Assembly: GCF_964022235.1 (NCBI RefSeq)
Contig: NZ_CAXHZL010000008.1
Location: forward strand, 1 to 64,000
Direction: 5' to 3'
DNA from: Limimaricola sp964022235
Lineage (GTDB): Bacteria > Pseudomonadota > Alphaproteobacteria > Rhodobacterales > Rhodobacteraceae
DNA length: 64,000 bases
Below, piece by piece: positions 41,954 through 50,613 of the stretch. The translations under genes and the position numbers were made by a program. Position 1 is the stretch's first letter, and each line of letters starts with the position of its first letter. Under the pieces are notes generated by a model, which saw nothing but the letters and a program-made list of their open reading frames with translations, searched no databases and was not told the DNA's origin.

Positions 41954-43078
41954 ATGCGGCGGTTCGGGACGGGCGACAGGATCAGGGCCTTGGGCGCGAT
42001 GTCGGGCACCTCGCTCGACGGCGTCGACGCCGCGGTGATCGAGACCGACGGAGAGCGTGTCTTCGGCTTTGGCGACAGCGCCTACAGGCCCTATTCGGAG
42101 GCCGAGCGTGCGGTGCTGCGTGCCGCGCTGGGCCTGTGGGAGGGCCCGGAGGTAGATGCGGCCGCCGAGGTGGTCGAGACCGCCCATGCCGAGATCCTGT
42201 CGCGCTTCGATGGCATCGACCTGATCGGCTTTCACGGCCAGACCTTCGCGCATGACCCGAAGGGGCGCGGCACGCATCAGGCGGGCTCCGGCGCGATCCT
42301 TGCCGAGGCTCTGGGCCTGCCCGTGGTCTGGGACTTTCGCAGCGCCGACGTGCGGTTCGGCGGCGAAGGCGCGCCGCTCGCACCGTTCTATCATTTCGCG
42401 CTGGCAAAGTTCATCGAGGCCGAGGGGCCTTTGGCGTTCCTGAACCTCGGCGGCGTCGGCAACCTTACCTTCGTCGATCCGGGATACGCGCAGGCGGACG
42501 CCAATGGCGCGCTGCTGGCCTTCGACACTGGCCCAGCCAATGCGCCGATCAATGATCTGGTGCAGGCCCGGTTGGGTCAGCCACTCGACAAGGAAGGCGC
42601 GCTGGCGGCGCAGGGCGAGGTGGATGACGCGATCGTGGCGCGCTTCTTGCAGCACCCGCATTTCTTCCGCATGGCCCCAAAATCGCTCGACCGCGATGCC
42701 TTTGCCGCGCTGGCGCGCGAGGTTGAGGCGCTGTCGGATGCGGATGCGGCGGCAACGCTGACCGCCTGCGCCGCGGCCTCCGTGATGCGCGGGATGGAGC
42801 AGTGCCCCGAACCGCCCGCGCGGTTGCTGGCGACCGGGGGCGGCCGGCACAACCCGGTGCTGATGGCGATGATCGCGGCGGGCTGCGATTGTCCGGTCGT
42901 GCCGGTCGAGGATGTCGGCCTCGACGGCGACATGCTCGAGGCGCAGGCCTTCGCCTATCTCGCGGTGCGGGTGGCGCGCGGGCTGTCGACCTCGGCTCCG
43001 GGCACAACGGGCGTGCGCGCGGCCGTAGGCGGCGGCACGCTCAGCCGACCGGGCGAGCTTGCGGTGGCGCTGGGCTGA
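41954..43078 (+). CDS. anmK: Anhydro-N-acetylmuramic acid kinase
   Basis: 374 residues. It opens and phosphorylates the 1,6-anhydro sugar released by lytic transglycosylases, feeding cell-wall recycling; such a transglycosylase lies at 43828. Motifs: LGAMSGTSLDGVDAAV, LIGFHGQTFAHDPKG, NLGGVGNLTFVDPG, AFDTGPANAPINDLV and LLATGGGRHNPVLMA. AGGGA precedes the ATG. It is followed by a terminator hairpin shared with ssb. Confidence 0.96.
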   Translation: MRRFGTGDRIRALGAMSGTSLDGVDAAVIETDGERVFGFGDSAYRPYSEAERAVLRAALGLWEGPEVDAAAEVVETAHAEILSRFDGIDLIGFHGQTFAHDPKGRGTHQAGSGAILAEALGLPVVWDFRSADVRFGGEGAPLAPFYHFALAKFIEAEGPLAFLNLGGVGNLTFVDPGYAQADANGALLAFDTGPANAPINDLVQARLGQPLDKEGALAAQGEVDDAIVARFLQHPHFFRMAPKSLDRDAFAALAREVEALSDADAAATLTACAAASVMRGMEQCPEPPARLLATGGGRHNPVLMAMIAAGCDCPVVPVEDVGLDGDMLEAQAFAYLAVRVARGLSTSAPGTTGVRAAVGGGTLSRPGELAVALG

Positions 43079-43084
43079 AACGCA

Positions 43085-43110
43085 GAACGCCGCCCCGGAG
43101 GGCGGCGTTC
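43085..43110. terminator. Hairpin between anmK and ssb
   Basis: GAACGCCGCC, CCGGAG, GGCGGCGTTC: a 10-base stem between the convergent stops of anmK and ssb. T runs are short, so strength is uncertain. Confidence 0.65.
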
Positions 43111-43133
43111 GACAAAGGTACGATGTTTGGGTC

Positions 43134-43652
43134 TCAGAACGGGATCTCGTCGTCGATGTCGCGGCTGCCGCCACCGCCACCCTGACCGCCGCCCTGGTTG
43201 CTGTCGCCATAGCCGCCACGGTCGTCGTAGCCGCCCGAGCCGCCGCCATAGCCGCCCCGGTCATCGCCGCCGTACCCGCCGCCCGAGCCACCGCCGTCAC
43301 CGCGACCGCCGAGCAGCGTCAGGTTGCCGGTGAAGGGGCGCAGCACCACTTCGGTCGAGTAGCGGTCATTGCCCTGCTGGTCCTGCCACTTGCGGGTTTC
43401 CAGCTGGCCCTCGAGATAGACGGTCGAGCCTTTTTTCAGATACTGCTCCGCGATCCGGCCCAGCGGCTCGTTGAAGATCGCGACCGAGTGCCACTCGGTG
43501 CGCTCGCGGCGCTCGCCGCTGTTCTTGTCCTTCCAGGTCTCGGAGGTGGCGACGCGCAGGTTCACGACCTTCCCACCGTTCTGAAAGGTCCGGACTTCCG
43601 GGTCGCGACCCAGATTGCCGATGATGATCACCTTGTTGACGGATCCAGCCAT
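43134..43652 (-). CDS. ssb: Single-stranded DNA-binding protein
   Basis: 172 residues. The OB fold is MAGSVNKVIIIGNLGRDPEV to RYSTEVVLRPFTGNLTLLGG (about 1-113). A glycine-rich linker with repeats of GGYGG and DRGGYG follows, then the acidic tip DIDDEIPF that recruits replication and repair partners. The start at 43652 has an AGGAGG site. It diverges from the lytic transglycosylase gene. Confidence 0.97.
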   Translation of the reverse strand: MAGSVNKVIIIGNLGRDPEVRTFQNGGKVVNLRVATSETWKDKNSGERRERTEWHSVAIFNEPLGRIAEQYLKKGSTVYLEGQLETRKWQDQQGNDRYSTEVVLRPFTGNLTLLGGRGDGGGSGGGYGGDDRGGYGGGSGGYDDRGGYGDSNQGGGQGGGGGSRDIDDEIPF

Positions 43653-43827
43653 GTGGTCCTCCTGCCTTGTCGAATCTTGCGTTTCTTTCGCGCCGACCCT
43701 AAGCCGCGCGGCCGCTTTATGACAGCCCAATTGGCGGTTCGCGCTTTCCTTTCCGCCCCGCTCCCGGGTAGCGTTGGGGCAGCGAACGCACCAGCGCCGG
43801 GATTAACCGGCGGAACGGAGGGACGCG

Positions 43828-44433
43828 ATGACCAATCACTTCAAGGGCGCCGTTCTGGCGGCGCTGGGCCTTGCTTGCGCAGCACCGGCCTTGGCCGACC
43901 GGGTGTCAAGCAGCTCGGCTCCCAGCCTCTTTGCCTCGCAGCTCAGCGTGCTCGACGGGCGCGCCGCCTCGCAATACTCGGGCTCGGGCCGGCTGCAGCC
44001 GCCGCGTGCCGAGGTGCCGCAGGAGTTGGTGGTGGCGGCAGCCCAGGCTCCGGCTTATCGCGGCCGCTACAAGGGGCCTTATCTCACGCTTGCGCGCGAC
44101 GCCGCCCGCAAGCACCGGATCCCCGAGGATCTGTTCTTGCGCCTCGTGCAGCAAGAGAGCGGTTGGAATGCTGGCGCGGTCAGCCGGGTAGGGGCGCTGG
44201 GTCTGGCACAGCTGATGCCGGACACCGCGCGCCAGCTGCGCGTCGACCCTAGGGATCCGCGCCAGAATCTCGAAGGCGGGGCACGCTACCTGCGCATGCA
44301 ATACGACGCTTTCGGCGATTGGCGTCTGGCCCTTGCGGCCTACAACGCGGGTCCCGGCGCGGTTGCCAAATATCGTGGCATCCCGCCCTTTGCCGAGACC
44401 CGGCATTACGTAAAGGCGATCCTGGGGGGCTGA
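43828..44433 (+). CDS. Lytic transglycosylase, SLT domain
   Basis: 201 residues. The signal peptide AVLAALGLACAAPALA is followed by a linker and the SLT domain (about 85-200). The catalytic glutamate is in RLVQQESGWNAGAVSRVG, with ALGLAQLMPDTARQL and RLALAAYNAGPGAVAKY. It cuts peptidoglycan to 1,6-anhydro-muropeptides in the periplasm. GGAGGGA precedes the ATG. Its stop lies six bases from the end of the convergent DUF1206 gene. Confidence 0.92.
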   Translation: MTNHFKGAVLAALGLACAAPALADRVSSSSAPSLFASQLSVLDGRAASQYSGSGRLQPPRAEVPQELVVAAAQAPAYRGRYKGPYLTLARDAARKHRIPEDLFLRLVQQESGWNAGAVSRVGALGLAQLMPDTARQLRVDPRDPRQNLEGGARYLRMQYDAFGDWRLALAAYNAGPGAVAKYRGIPPFAETRHYVKAILGG

Positions 44434-44439
44434 CGCGCC

Positions 44440-45273
44440 TCAGGAGGCCAGACGACGCGCCATGGTTTCCACGTCGTCGGTCTTGAGCTTCGGGATCAGC
44501 CGATAGGCGGCGTTGACGAAGCAAAACAGCGAGAAACCCAGCAGGCCTACGGCCAGCACAGTCACCAGCACGGTGCCATAGGGTTTGCTACGCAGCCAAT
44601 CGAAGGCCTCGGCCAGACCGCCCGCTTCGCTGGGGTTCAGCGTCCACGCGGCGTAGACCAGCAGAAAACCGACGATGGCGATCACGGCACCATTGGCGGC
44701 AAGGCCCGCGGTCAGCGCGGGTTGCAGCTTGATCGTCGTCGGGCGTGCGCGCAGATTCTGCATGTATTTGTGCGTGAGACCCTTCCAGATGTAATAGATG
44801 CCCGCGCCCAGACCGATGGCGCCGGCGATGCCGACGATCCATTGTCCGAACGGCATCTGCATGATCTTGGCGGTCCATTTGTCGATGCTGGAGCCGCCGC
44901 CGGAGCCGCTCGACGAGGGCATCAGGATCGCCGCCGCCGTGAAGGCGAGGCCGAGGTGGATGACGCCGGTCACGACCTGACCGATCCGCGCCACGATGCC
45001 CTTGGCGTCGCTGCCATGCGCCTCGAGATCCCAGAACGCCGCGACGAGCCGCCAGATGCCGTAGGCCGCGAGACCGATGGCGATCAGCGCCAGCAGCGCG
45101 ATACCCCACCAAACCCGCTCCAGCGAGGCCATCGCCTCACCGGTGCCGCCCGGCGTCGAGCCGCGCCAGATTGCGAGGAGCGACAGGATCGCCACCACAA
45201 GATAGATGAGGCCGCGGCCCGCATAGCCCGCGCGCATCACCGGGACCGCCCATTGGAGATTTTGTTGTGTCAT
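44440..45273 (-). CDS. DUF1206 membrane protein
   Basis: 277 residues with six spans arranged as three two-helix repeats: YAGRGLIYLVVAILSLLAIW, then IGQVVTGVIHLGLAFTAAAI, then AANGAVIAIVGFLLVYAAWT. Each repeat begins with an R/G-rich turn, the DUF1206 pattern. Function unknown. The start at 45273 drops a 19-codon extension without support. It lies between the lytic transglycosylase gene and miaA, reading in the same direction as miaA. Confidence 0.85.
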   Translation of the reverse strand: MTQQNLQWAVPVMRAGYAGRGLIYLVVAILSLLAIWRGSTPGGTGEAMASLERVWWGIALLALIAIGLAAYGIWRLVAAFWDLEAHGSDAKGIVARIGQVVTGVIHLGLAFTAAAILMPSSSGSGGGSSIDKWTAKIMQMPFGQWIVGIAGAIGLGAGIYYIWKGLTHKYMQNLRARPTTIKLQPALTAGLAANGAVIAIVGFLLVYAAWTLNPSEAGGLAEAFDWLRSKPYGTVLVTVLAVGLLGFSLFCFVNAAYRLIPKLKTDDVETMARRLAS

Positions 45274-45364
45274 GACCCCACAAGCCGACCCAAGCCTCGC
45301 GGGTTCCACTCGGTCGACAGGGTTTTGCAAGGGCGTGTCGCGGCCTCCCGCATCGGGATGTGTT

Positions 45365-46249
45365 TCAGCGGCTCAGACTCGCGGGATCGACATCACGCCA
45401 ACCACTCATGCGGCTGCGAAACCAGCTGCGCTGACGCTTGGCGTATTGGCGCGAGGCGAGGATCGCGGCAGAGCGCGCGGTGTCGAGATCGATCTCGCCG
45501 CGCAGATGCGCCACCAGCTCGGGCGCGCCTATGGCACGCGCCCACGGCGCGCGCGGGCTCCAATGGGGCAGGTTCGCGCGCACCTCCTCCATCGCGCCCT
45601 CCGCGAGCATGACATCGAAGCGCCGCGCGATTCGCGCATTGAGCCAGTCCGGATCAGGCCGCAGCACCAGAGGTTGCGCGGCCTCGAGCGGCAGCAGCGG
45701 TGCGGGCGTCGCGGCCTGCCACTCGGCGATGCCCCGCCCGGTGGCGCGCCGCACCTCCCAGGCCCGCTGCACCCGCGCGCGGTTGTTGAGGTCGATGCCT
45801 CCGGCGCTGGGCGCGTCGAGACCGGCGATGAGGTCGGGCAGGGCGATCGCATCGGCCTCTGCGCGGATCTCGGGCGGCGTGGCCGGGATCTCGGCCAACC
45901 CTTCGGTCAGCGCCGAGAAATACAGCCCCGTGCCGCCGACGATGATCGGACGCGCGCCCTTCAAAAGCGGTGCCACCGCGCGCAGCCAGTGGCCCACCGA
46001 CCATTCCGCATCGCGAGAGACTTGCCCGTAGAGCGCATGCGGCGCGCGCGCTTCCTCCTCCACCGAGGGACGCGCGGTGAGCACGCGCCAGTCCGCATAG
46101 ACCTGAAGCGCGTCGGCGTTCACCACCACGCCGCCGCCGGTCTCGGCCACGGCGAGCGCCAGCGCCGACTTGCCCGAGGCGGTCGGTCCGGCGATCAATA
46201 CTGGGCGCGCAGGATCGAGCCCGCGCGCGATCTCGATCAGCGCGCTCAT
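45365..46249 (-). CDS. miaA: tRNA dimethylallyltransferase
   Basis: 294 residues. It adds dimethylallyl to A37 of tRNAs reading UNN codons. PVLIAGPTASGKSALALAVA is the P-loop, NADALQVYADWRVLTARPS the substrate loop, IIVGGTGLYFSALTEGLAE the next motif, and ASRQYAKRQRSWFRSRM the C-terminal signature. It diverges from pyrH by 107 bases. Confidence 0.95.
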   Translation of the reverse strand: MSALIEIARGLDPARPVLIAGPTASGKSALALAVAETGGGVVVNADALQVYADWRVLTARPSVEEEARAPHALYGQVSRDAEWSVGHWLRAVAPLLKGARPIIVGGTGLYFSALTEGLAEIPATPPEIRAEADAIALPDLIAGLDAPSAGGIDLNNRARVQRAWEVRRATGRGIAEWQAATPAPLLPLEAAQPLVLRPDPDWLNARIARRFDVMLAEGAMEEVRANLPHWSPRAPWARAIGAPELVAHLRGEIDLDTARSAAILASRQYAKRQRSWFRSRMSGWRDVDPASLSR

Positions 46250-46356
46250 CCCCGGCCAGCGACCGCCGAGGCTGCCTGCACGGCATTGAACACCGGCGCG
46301 GTTTCGTCCATCTTGCGCGACGACCCCAGACCCCCCGAACCACGCACGGAGCCCCC

Positions 46357-47082
46357 ATGACCGATACCCAAAAACCCGCCTTCCGCAGGGTGATGCTGAA
46401 GATCTCCGGGGAGGCACTGATGGGGAATACGGCGTTCGGTCTGCATCCGCCGACCGTCGAACGCATCGCGCGCGAGGTCAAGTCGGTGCATGATCTCGGC
46501 GTCGAGATCTGCATGGTGATCGGTGGCGGCAACATCTTTCGCGGGCTGTCGGGCTCGGCGCAGGGGATGGAGCGCACCACCGCCGATTACATGGGCATGT
46601 TGGCCACGGTGATGAACGCGCTGGCGATGCAGTCGGCGCTCGAGGAGCTGGGCGTGTTCACCCGTGTGATCTCGGCCATCCCGATGGATCAGGTCTGCGA
46701 GCCCTACATCCGCCGCCGCGCGGTGCGTCACCTTGAAAAGCAGCGCGTCTGCATCTTTGCCGCCGGCACCGGCAACCCGTATTTCACCACAGACACCGCC
46801 GCGACCCTGCGCGCCAATGAGATGAGCTGCGAGGCGATCTTCAAAGGCACAAAGGTCGATGGGGTCTATGACAAGGATCCCAAGAAGTTCCCGGATGCCA
46901 AGCGTTACGAGACCGTGACCTATGACGAGGTTCTGGCCAAGCACCTGGGCGTTATGGACGCCTCGGCCATCGCCTTGGCGCGCGACAACAGCCTGCCGAT
47001 CATCGTGTTCTCGCTCGACGAGCCGGGCGGCTTTCGTGGCATCCTCGCGGGTGAGGGCACCTCGACCCGCGTGCATGGCTGA
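46357..47082 (+). CDS. pyrH: UMP kinase
   Basis: 241 residues. It phosphorylates UMP to UDP as a hexamer. Signatures: RVMLKISGEALMGNTAFGLH, EICMVIGGGNIFRGLSGSAQ, FAAGTGNPYFTTDTAATLRA and IVFSLDEPGGFRGILAGEG. It starts the rightward envelope cluster; rpsB and tsf, often just upstream of pyrH, are not here. Confidence 0.97.
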   Translation: MTDTQKPAFRRVMLKISGEALMGNTAFGLHPPTVERIAREVKSVHDLGVEICMVIGGGNIFRGLSGSAQGMERTTADYMGMLATVMNALAMQSALEELGVFTRVISAIPMDQVCEPYIRRRAVRHLEKQRVCIFAAGTGNPYFTTDTAATLRANEMSCEAIFKGTKVDGVYDKDPKKFPDAKRYETVTYDEVLAKHLGVMDASAIALARDNSLPIIVFSLDEPGGFRGILAGEGTSTRVHG

Positions 47083-47227
47083 GTGAAACCTGACCCGAAC
47101 TCGCCTCGTGTCTGACATGCGTTTGACAATCGGTGACGATAGGGTCGGGCAAAGTGTTCTGGAATGCTGTGGCTGTTGACGCTATCACCGGCGCCAACAG
47201 CCCGCTCCCAATGACAAGAAGAGACCG

Positions 47228-47791
47228 ATGGCAGACGATTTCGAACTCGATACCGACGACCTTCAGCGCCGCATGGATGGGGCGATCGCATCCTTGCGCA
47301 CCGAATTCGCCTCGCTGCGCACGGGCCGTGCTTCGGCCTCGATGCTCGAGCCGGTGATGGTCGATGCCTACGGCAGCGCGACCCCGATCAACCAGGTCGG
47401 CACCGTCAACGTGCCCGAGCCGCGCATGGTGACGATCAACGTCTGGGACAAGGCGCTCGTGGGCAAGGTCGAGAAGGCGATCCGCGAAAGCGGTCTCGGC
47501 ATCAACCCGCAGCTCAACGGCACGATCATCATGCTGCCGATCCCCGAGTTGAACGAGGAGCGCCGCACCCAGCTGACCAAGGTGGCTGGCCAATACGCCG
47601 AGCACGCCCGCGTCGCGATCCGCAACCTGCGGCGCGACGGCATGGATCAGGTCAAGAAGGCCAAGAACGACGGCCTCTCCGAGGACGACCAGAAGTTCTG
47701 GGAATCCGAGGTGCAGGAACTGACCGACCGTTACATCAAGCTGGTCGACCAGCAGCTCGAGACGAAACAGGCCGAGATCATGCAGGTCTGA
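47228..47791 (+). CDS. frr: Ribosome recycling factor
   Basis: 187 residues. With EF-G it splits the post-termination ribosome. MDGAIASLRTEFASLRTGRA, LINQVGTVNVPEPRM-like segment and RNLRRDGMDQVKKAKNDGLS are typical, and the length is canonical. It lies 145 bases after pyrH and 44 before uppS. Confidence 0.97.
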   Translation: MADDFELDTDDLQRRMDGAIASLRTEFASLRTGRASASMLEPVMVDAYGSATPINQVGTVNVPEPRMVTINVWDKALVGKVEKAIRESGLGINPQLNGTIIMLPIPELNEERRTQLTKVAGQYAEHARVAIRNLRRDGMDQVKKAKNDGLSEDDQKFWESEVQELTDRYIKLVDQQLETKQAEIMQV

Positions 47792-47835
47792 GGCTCGCCT
47801 CACCGTTTGCCTCAGAGAATGCCAGGGAGGCCGTC

Positions 47836-48570
47836 ATGGCTGTTGATGCGCAAGACACGACACCCAAGGGTGGCCCCGATCACGTCGCGATCATTATGGA
47901 TGGCAACGGCCGCTGGGCGCAAAGCCGCGGTCGGCCCCGGCTGTTCGGGCATCAGGCCGGGGCGCGCCGTGTTCGCGACATCGTCGAGGCCTGCCCCGAC
48001 CTCGGCGTTAAGTATCTGACGATCTTCGCCTTCTCCACCGAGAACTGGAAGCGCACTCAGACCGAGGTCTCGGGACTGATGGCGCTGTTTCGCCGCTACA
48101 TCGTGCGCGAGGCGCGCGCGCTTTTGACCAAGGGCGTTCGGGTGCGTTTCATCGGCGACCGGATCCGGCTCGACGAGAAGCTCGTGGCAATGATGGACGA
48201 GCTGGAGCTTCTGACCAGCCACAACGATCTGGTGCATCTCACCGTGGCGCTGAATTATGGCGGTCGCGACGAGGTGACCCGCGCGGCCAAGCGGCTCGCC
48301 TACGAGATCGAGCAGGGGCGGCTGACCCACAAGGATGTCGACGCCGAGACGCTGTCGCGCTTTCTCGATACCCATGTGCTGCCCGACCCCGATCTGGTGA
48401 TCCGCACCTCCGGCGAGGCGCGGATCTCCAACTTCCTTCTGTGGCAGTCGGCCTATGCGGAGTACGAGTTCGTCGACACGCTCTGGCCCGACTTCACCCC
48501 GGCGGAATTCGCCAAGGTCTGCGCCAACTACGCCGCCCGCGATCGCCGCTTCGGCGCTGTCAGGGCCTGA
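47836..48570 (+). CDS. uppS: Isoprenyl transferase (undecaprenyl diphosphate synthase)
   Basis: 244 residues. It extends farnesyl diphosphate with isopentenyl diphosphate to the C55 carrier for peptidoglycan and LPS. VAIIMDGNGRWAQSRGRPRL holds the catalytic aspartate, and FAFSTENWKRTQTEVSGLM and DLVIRTSGEARISNFLLWQS are family motifs. GGGAGG precedes the ATG. Only one base separates its stop from cdsA. Confidence 0.97.
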   Translation: MAVDAQDTTPKGGPDHVAIIMDGNGRWAQSRGRPRLFGHQAGARRVRDIVEACPDLGVKYLTIFAFSTENWKRTQTEVSGLMALFRRYIVREARALLTKGVRVRFIGDRIRLDEKLVAMMDELELLTSHNDLVHLTVALNYGGRDEVTRAAKRLAYEIEQGRLTHKDVDAETLSRFLDTHVLPDPDLVIRTSGEARISNFLLWQSAYAEYEFVDTLWPDFTPAEFAKVCANYAARDRRFGAVRA

Positions 48571-48571
48571 C

Positions 48572-49429
48572 ATGGCGGACCGGCAGGACAGCGAAGGGAC
48601 CCCGGCCACGGAAGGCGTCGCCGCGACGGCCGCCGCCTTGACCGATCCGGGCCGCTGGAGCGATCTGGGCGTGCGCATGGCCTCCGGTGCGGGCATGGCC
48701 CTGCTCGGTGCGCTTGCGGTGATGATGGGCGGCGTGTGGTTCCAGATGCTGACGGTCTTCGTGACCGCAGTGATGGTCTGGGAGCTGTGGATGATGATCG
48801 AGCCCGGCAAGCCGACGCCGGGCATGCTTCTAGCCGCCCTTTGCGCCTCCGTGCTCTCGGGGCAGCTGTCGGGCGACGGCAACTGGGTTTTGCTGCTGTT
48901 TCTCGTGGCACCCGTCGCCGGGGCGGTGATGCTGCGACGCGAGCGTTTGACCTTCCTCGCTTTCGCGCTGGGCATTGAGGTCGCGGGTTGGGGCCTTGTC
49001 ACCTTTCGTGCCGAATACGGGTTCCAGTGGCTCTTGTGGCTGATCCTCGTGGTGATCTGCACCGACGTTTTCGGCTATGTCGCAGGGCGCGCGCTGGGCG
49101 GGCCCAAGTTCTGGCCCAAGGTCAGCCCCAAGAAGACATGGTCCGGCACCTCCGCGGGCTGGGTCTGCGCGGGCCTCGTGGGCCTCGCCTTCGTTCTGCT
49201 GACCCACAGCCCGTGGCACCTCGTATGGATTTCCATGCTGCTAAGCTTTGCCAGCCAGATGGGCGACATCGCCGAAAGCGCGCTCAAACGGCGCATGAAG
49301 GTCAAGGACAGCTCGACGCTGATCCCCGGTCACGGCGGGCTTTTCGACCGCTTCGACGCGATGCTGGGGGCCTCGCTGTTCATGTTGCTGGCCTCCGCGC
49401 TCGGGTTCATTCCCGGAGTGCATTTTTGA
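48572..49429 (+). CDS. cdsA: Phosphatidate cytidylyltransferase
   Basis: 285 residues with about eight spans. It makes CDP-diacylglycerol, the precursor of all anionic phospholipids. The family signature is near the end, KDSSTLIPGHGGLFDRFDAM, with KVSPKKTWSGTSAGWVCAGL before it. An N-terminal hydrophilic Ala/Thr-rich segment of about 30 residues precedes the first span. Its stop overlaps the dxr TTG start. Confidence 0.94.
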   Translation: MADRQDSEGTPATEGVAATAAALTDPGRWSDLGVRMASGAGMALLGALAVMMGGVWFQMLTVFVTAVMVWELWMMIEPGKPTPGMLLAALCASVLSGQLSGDGNWVLLLFLVAPVAGAVMLRRERLTFLAFALGIEVAGWGLVTFRAEYGFQWLLWLILVVICTDVFGYVAGRALGGPKFWPKVSPKKTWSGTSAGWVCAGLVGLAFVLLTHSPWHLVWISMLLSFASQMGDIAESALKRRMKVKDSSTLIPGHGGLFDRFDAMLGASLFMLLASALGFIPGVHF

Positions 49430-50604
49430 GACGCGTCAGCATTCTCGGCGCCACCGGGTCGATCGGCTGCCAGACCGTGGAGCTGATCGAGGCGGCGCCT
49501 GATCGCTTCGAGACCGTGGCGCTCACCGGCGGGCGCAACGTGGCGCTGCTCGCCGATCAGGCACGGCGCCTGAACGTGAAGCTTGCCGTCACCTGTCATG
49601 ACGACTGCCGCGCCGAGCTGGCCGATCACCTGTCGGGGTCCGGGATCGAGATCGCGTCCGGCGACGCCGCCATCGCCGAAGCCGCCGCAATGCCCGCCGA
49701 CTGGGTGATGTCGGCCATCGTCGGGTCCGCGGGACTCGTGCCCGGTCTGGCCGCGATCGGGCAGGGGGCGACGCTGGCGCTTGCCAACAAGGAAACCATG
49801 GTGGCCGCCGGACCGCTGGTTCTGGCCGCCGCGCGTCGACACGGCGCGACCCTGCTGCCGGTCGACAGCGAGCACTCGGCGGTGTTCCAGGCGCTCGCAG
49901 GCGAAGACCGCCGCGCGGTCGAGCGGGTGATCCTCACCGCATCGGGCGGCGCGTTCCGCGATTGGCCGCTCGAACGACTGGCCGGGGCCACCCCGGAACA
50001 GGCCGCGACCCACCCCAACTGGGCCATGGGTCAACGCATCACCATCGATAGCGCGTCCATGTTCAACAAGGCGCTGGAAGTCATTGAAGCCAAAGAACTC
50101 TTTGGCCTATCACCAGCTCAGGTCGAGGTGGTGATCCATCCCGAAAGCCTGATCCACGCGCTGGTGGGTTTCAACGATGGCGCGCTTATGGCGCATATGG
50201 GTGCGCCCGACATGCGCCATGCGATCGGCTACGCGCTCAACTGGCCCGAGCGGCGCGACCTGCCGGTGGATCGGCTCGATCTTGCCGCCGTGGGATCGAT
50301 GACATTCCGCGCCCCCGATGACGCCCGCTTTCCGGCGCTGCGGCTCGCGAAGCGCGTGATGGAGGAGGGCGGGCTCGCCGGCGCGGCCTTCAACGCCGCC
50401 AAGGAAGCCGCCCTAGACGCCTTTCTCGACCGACGCATCGGCTTCATGCAGATGGCACAGGTGGTGGAACGGGTGCTGGACATGATGTCGCGTGACGGGG
50501 CGCTCCGGGTTGACAGCCCCGGCCTCGACGCGGTCCTTAAGGCCGACGCGGAGGCGCGCGCGCGTGCCGCGGCCATTTCCCGGACCGATCTTCAGACCGC
50601 ATAG
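49426..50604 (+). CDS. dxr: 1-deoxy-D-xylulose 5-phosphate reductoisomerase
   Basis: 392 residues. It makes methylerythritol phosphate, the committed MEP-pathway step feeding UppS. RRVSILGATGSIGCQTVELI binds NADPH; LLPVDSEHSAVFQAL and TASGGAFRDWP, with TIDSASMFNKALEVIEAKEL, form the active site. No ATG or GTG fits; a TTG at 49426 overlaps the cdsA stop (TTGA) and has GGAG about 9 bases upstream, so translation is coupled. Length and N-terminus then match the family. Confidence 0.95.
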   Translation: MRRVSILGATGSIGCQTVELIEAAPDRFETVALTGGRNVALLADQARRLNVKLAVTCHDDCRAELADHLSGSGIEIASGDAAIAEAAAMPADWVMSAIVGSAGLVPGLAAIGQGATLALANKETMVAAGPLVLAAARRHGATLLPVDSEHSAVFQALAGEDRRAVERVILTASGGAFRDWPLERLAGATPEQAATHPNWAMGQRITIDSASMFNKALEVIEAKELFGLSPAQVEVVIHPESLIHALVGFNDGALMAHMGAPDMRHAIGYALNWPERRDLPVDRLDLAAVGSMTFRAPDDARFPALRLAKRVMEEGGLAGAAFNAAKEAALDAFLDRRIGFMQMAQVVERVLDMMSRDGALRVDSPGLDAVLKADAEARARAAAISRTDLQTA

Positions 50605-50613
50605 GACGACCCC

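Noticed and set aside
47123..47150. TTGACA as a promoter between pyrH and frr
   Set aside because: No acceptable -10 hexamer occurs at 16-18 bases downstream.
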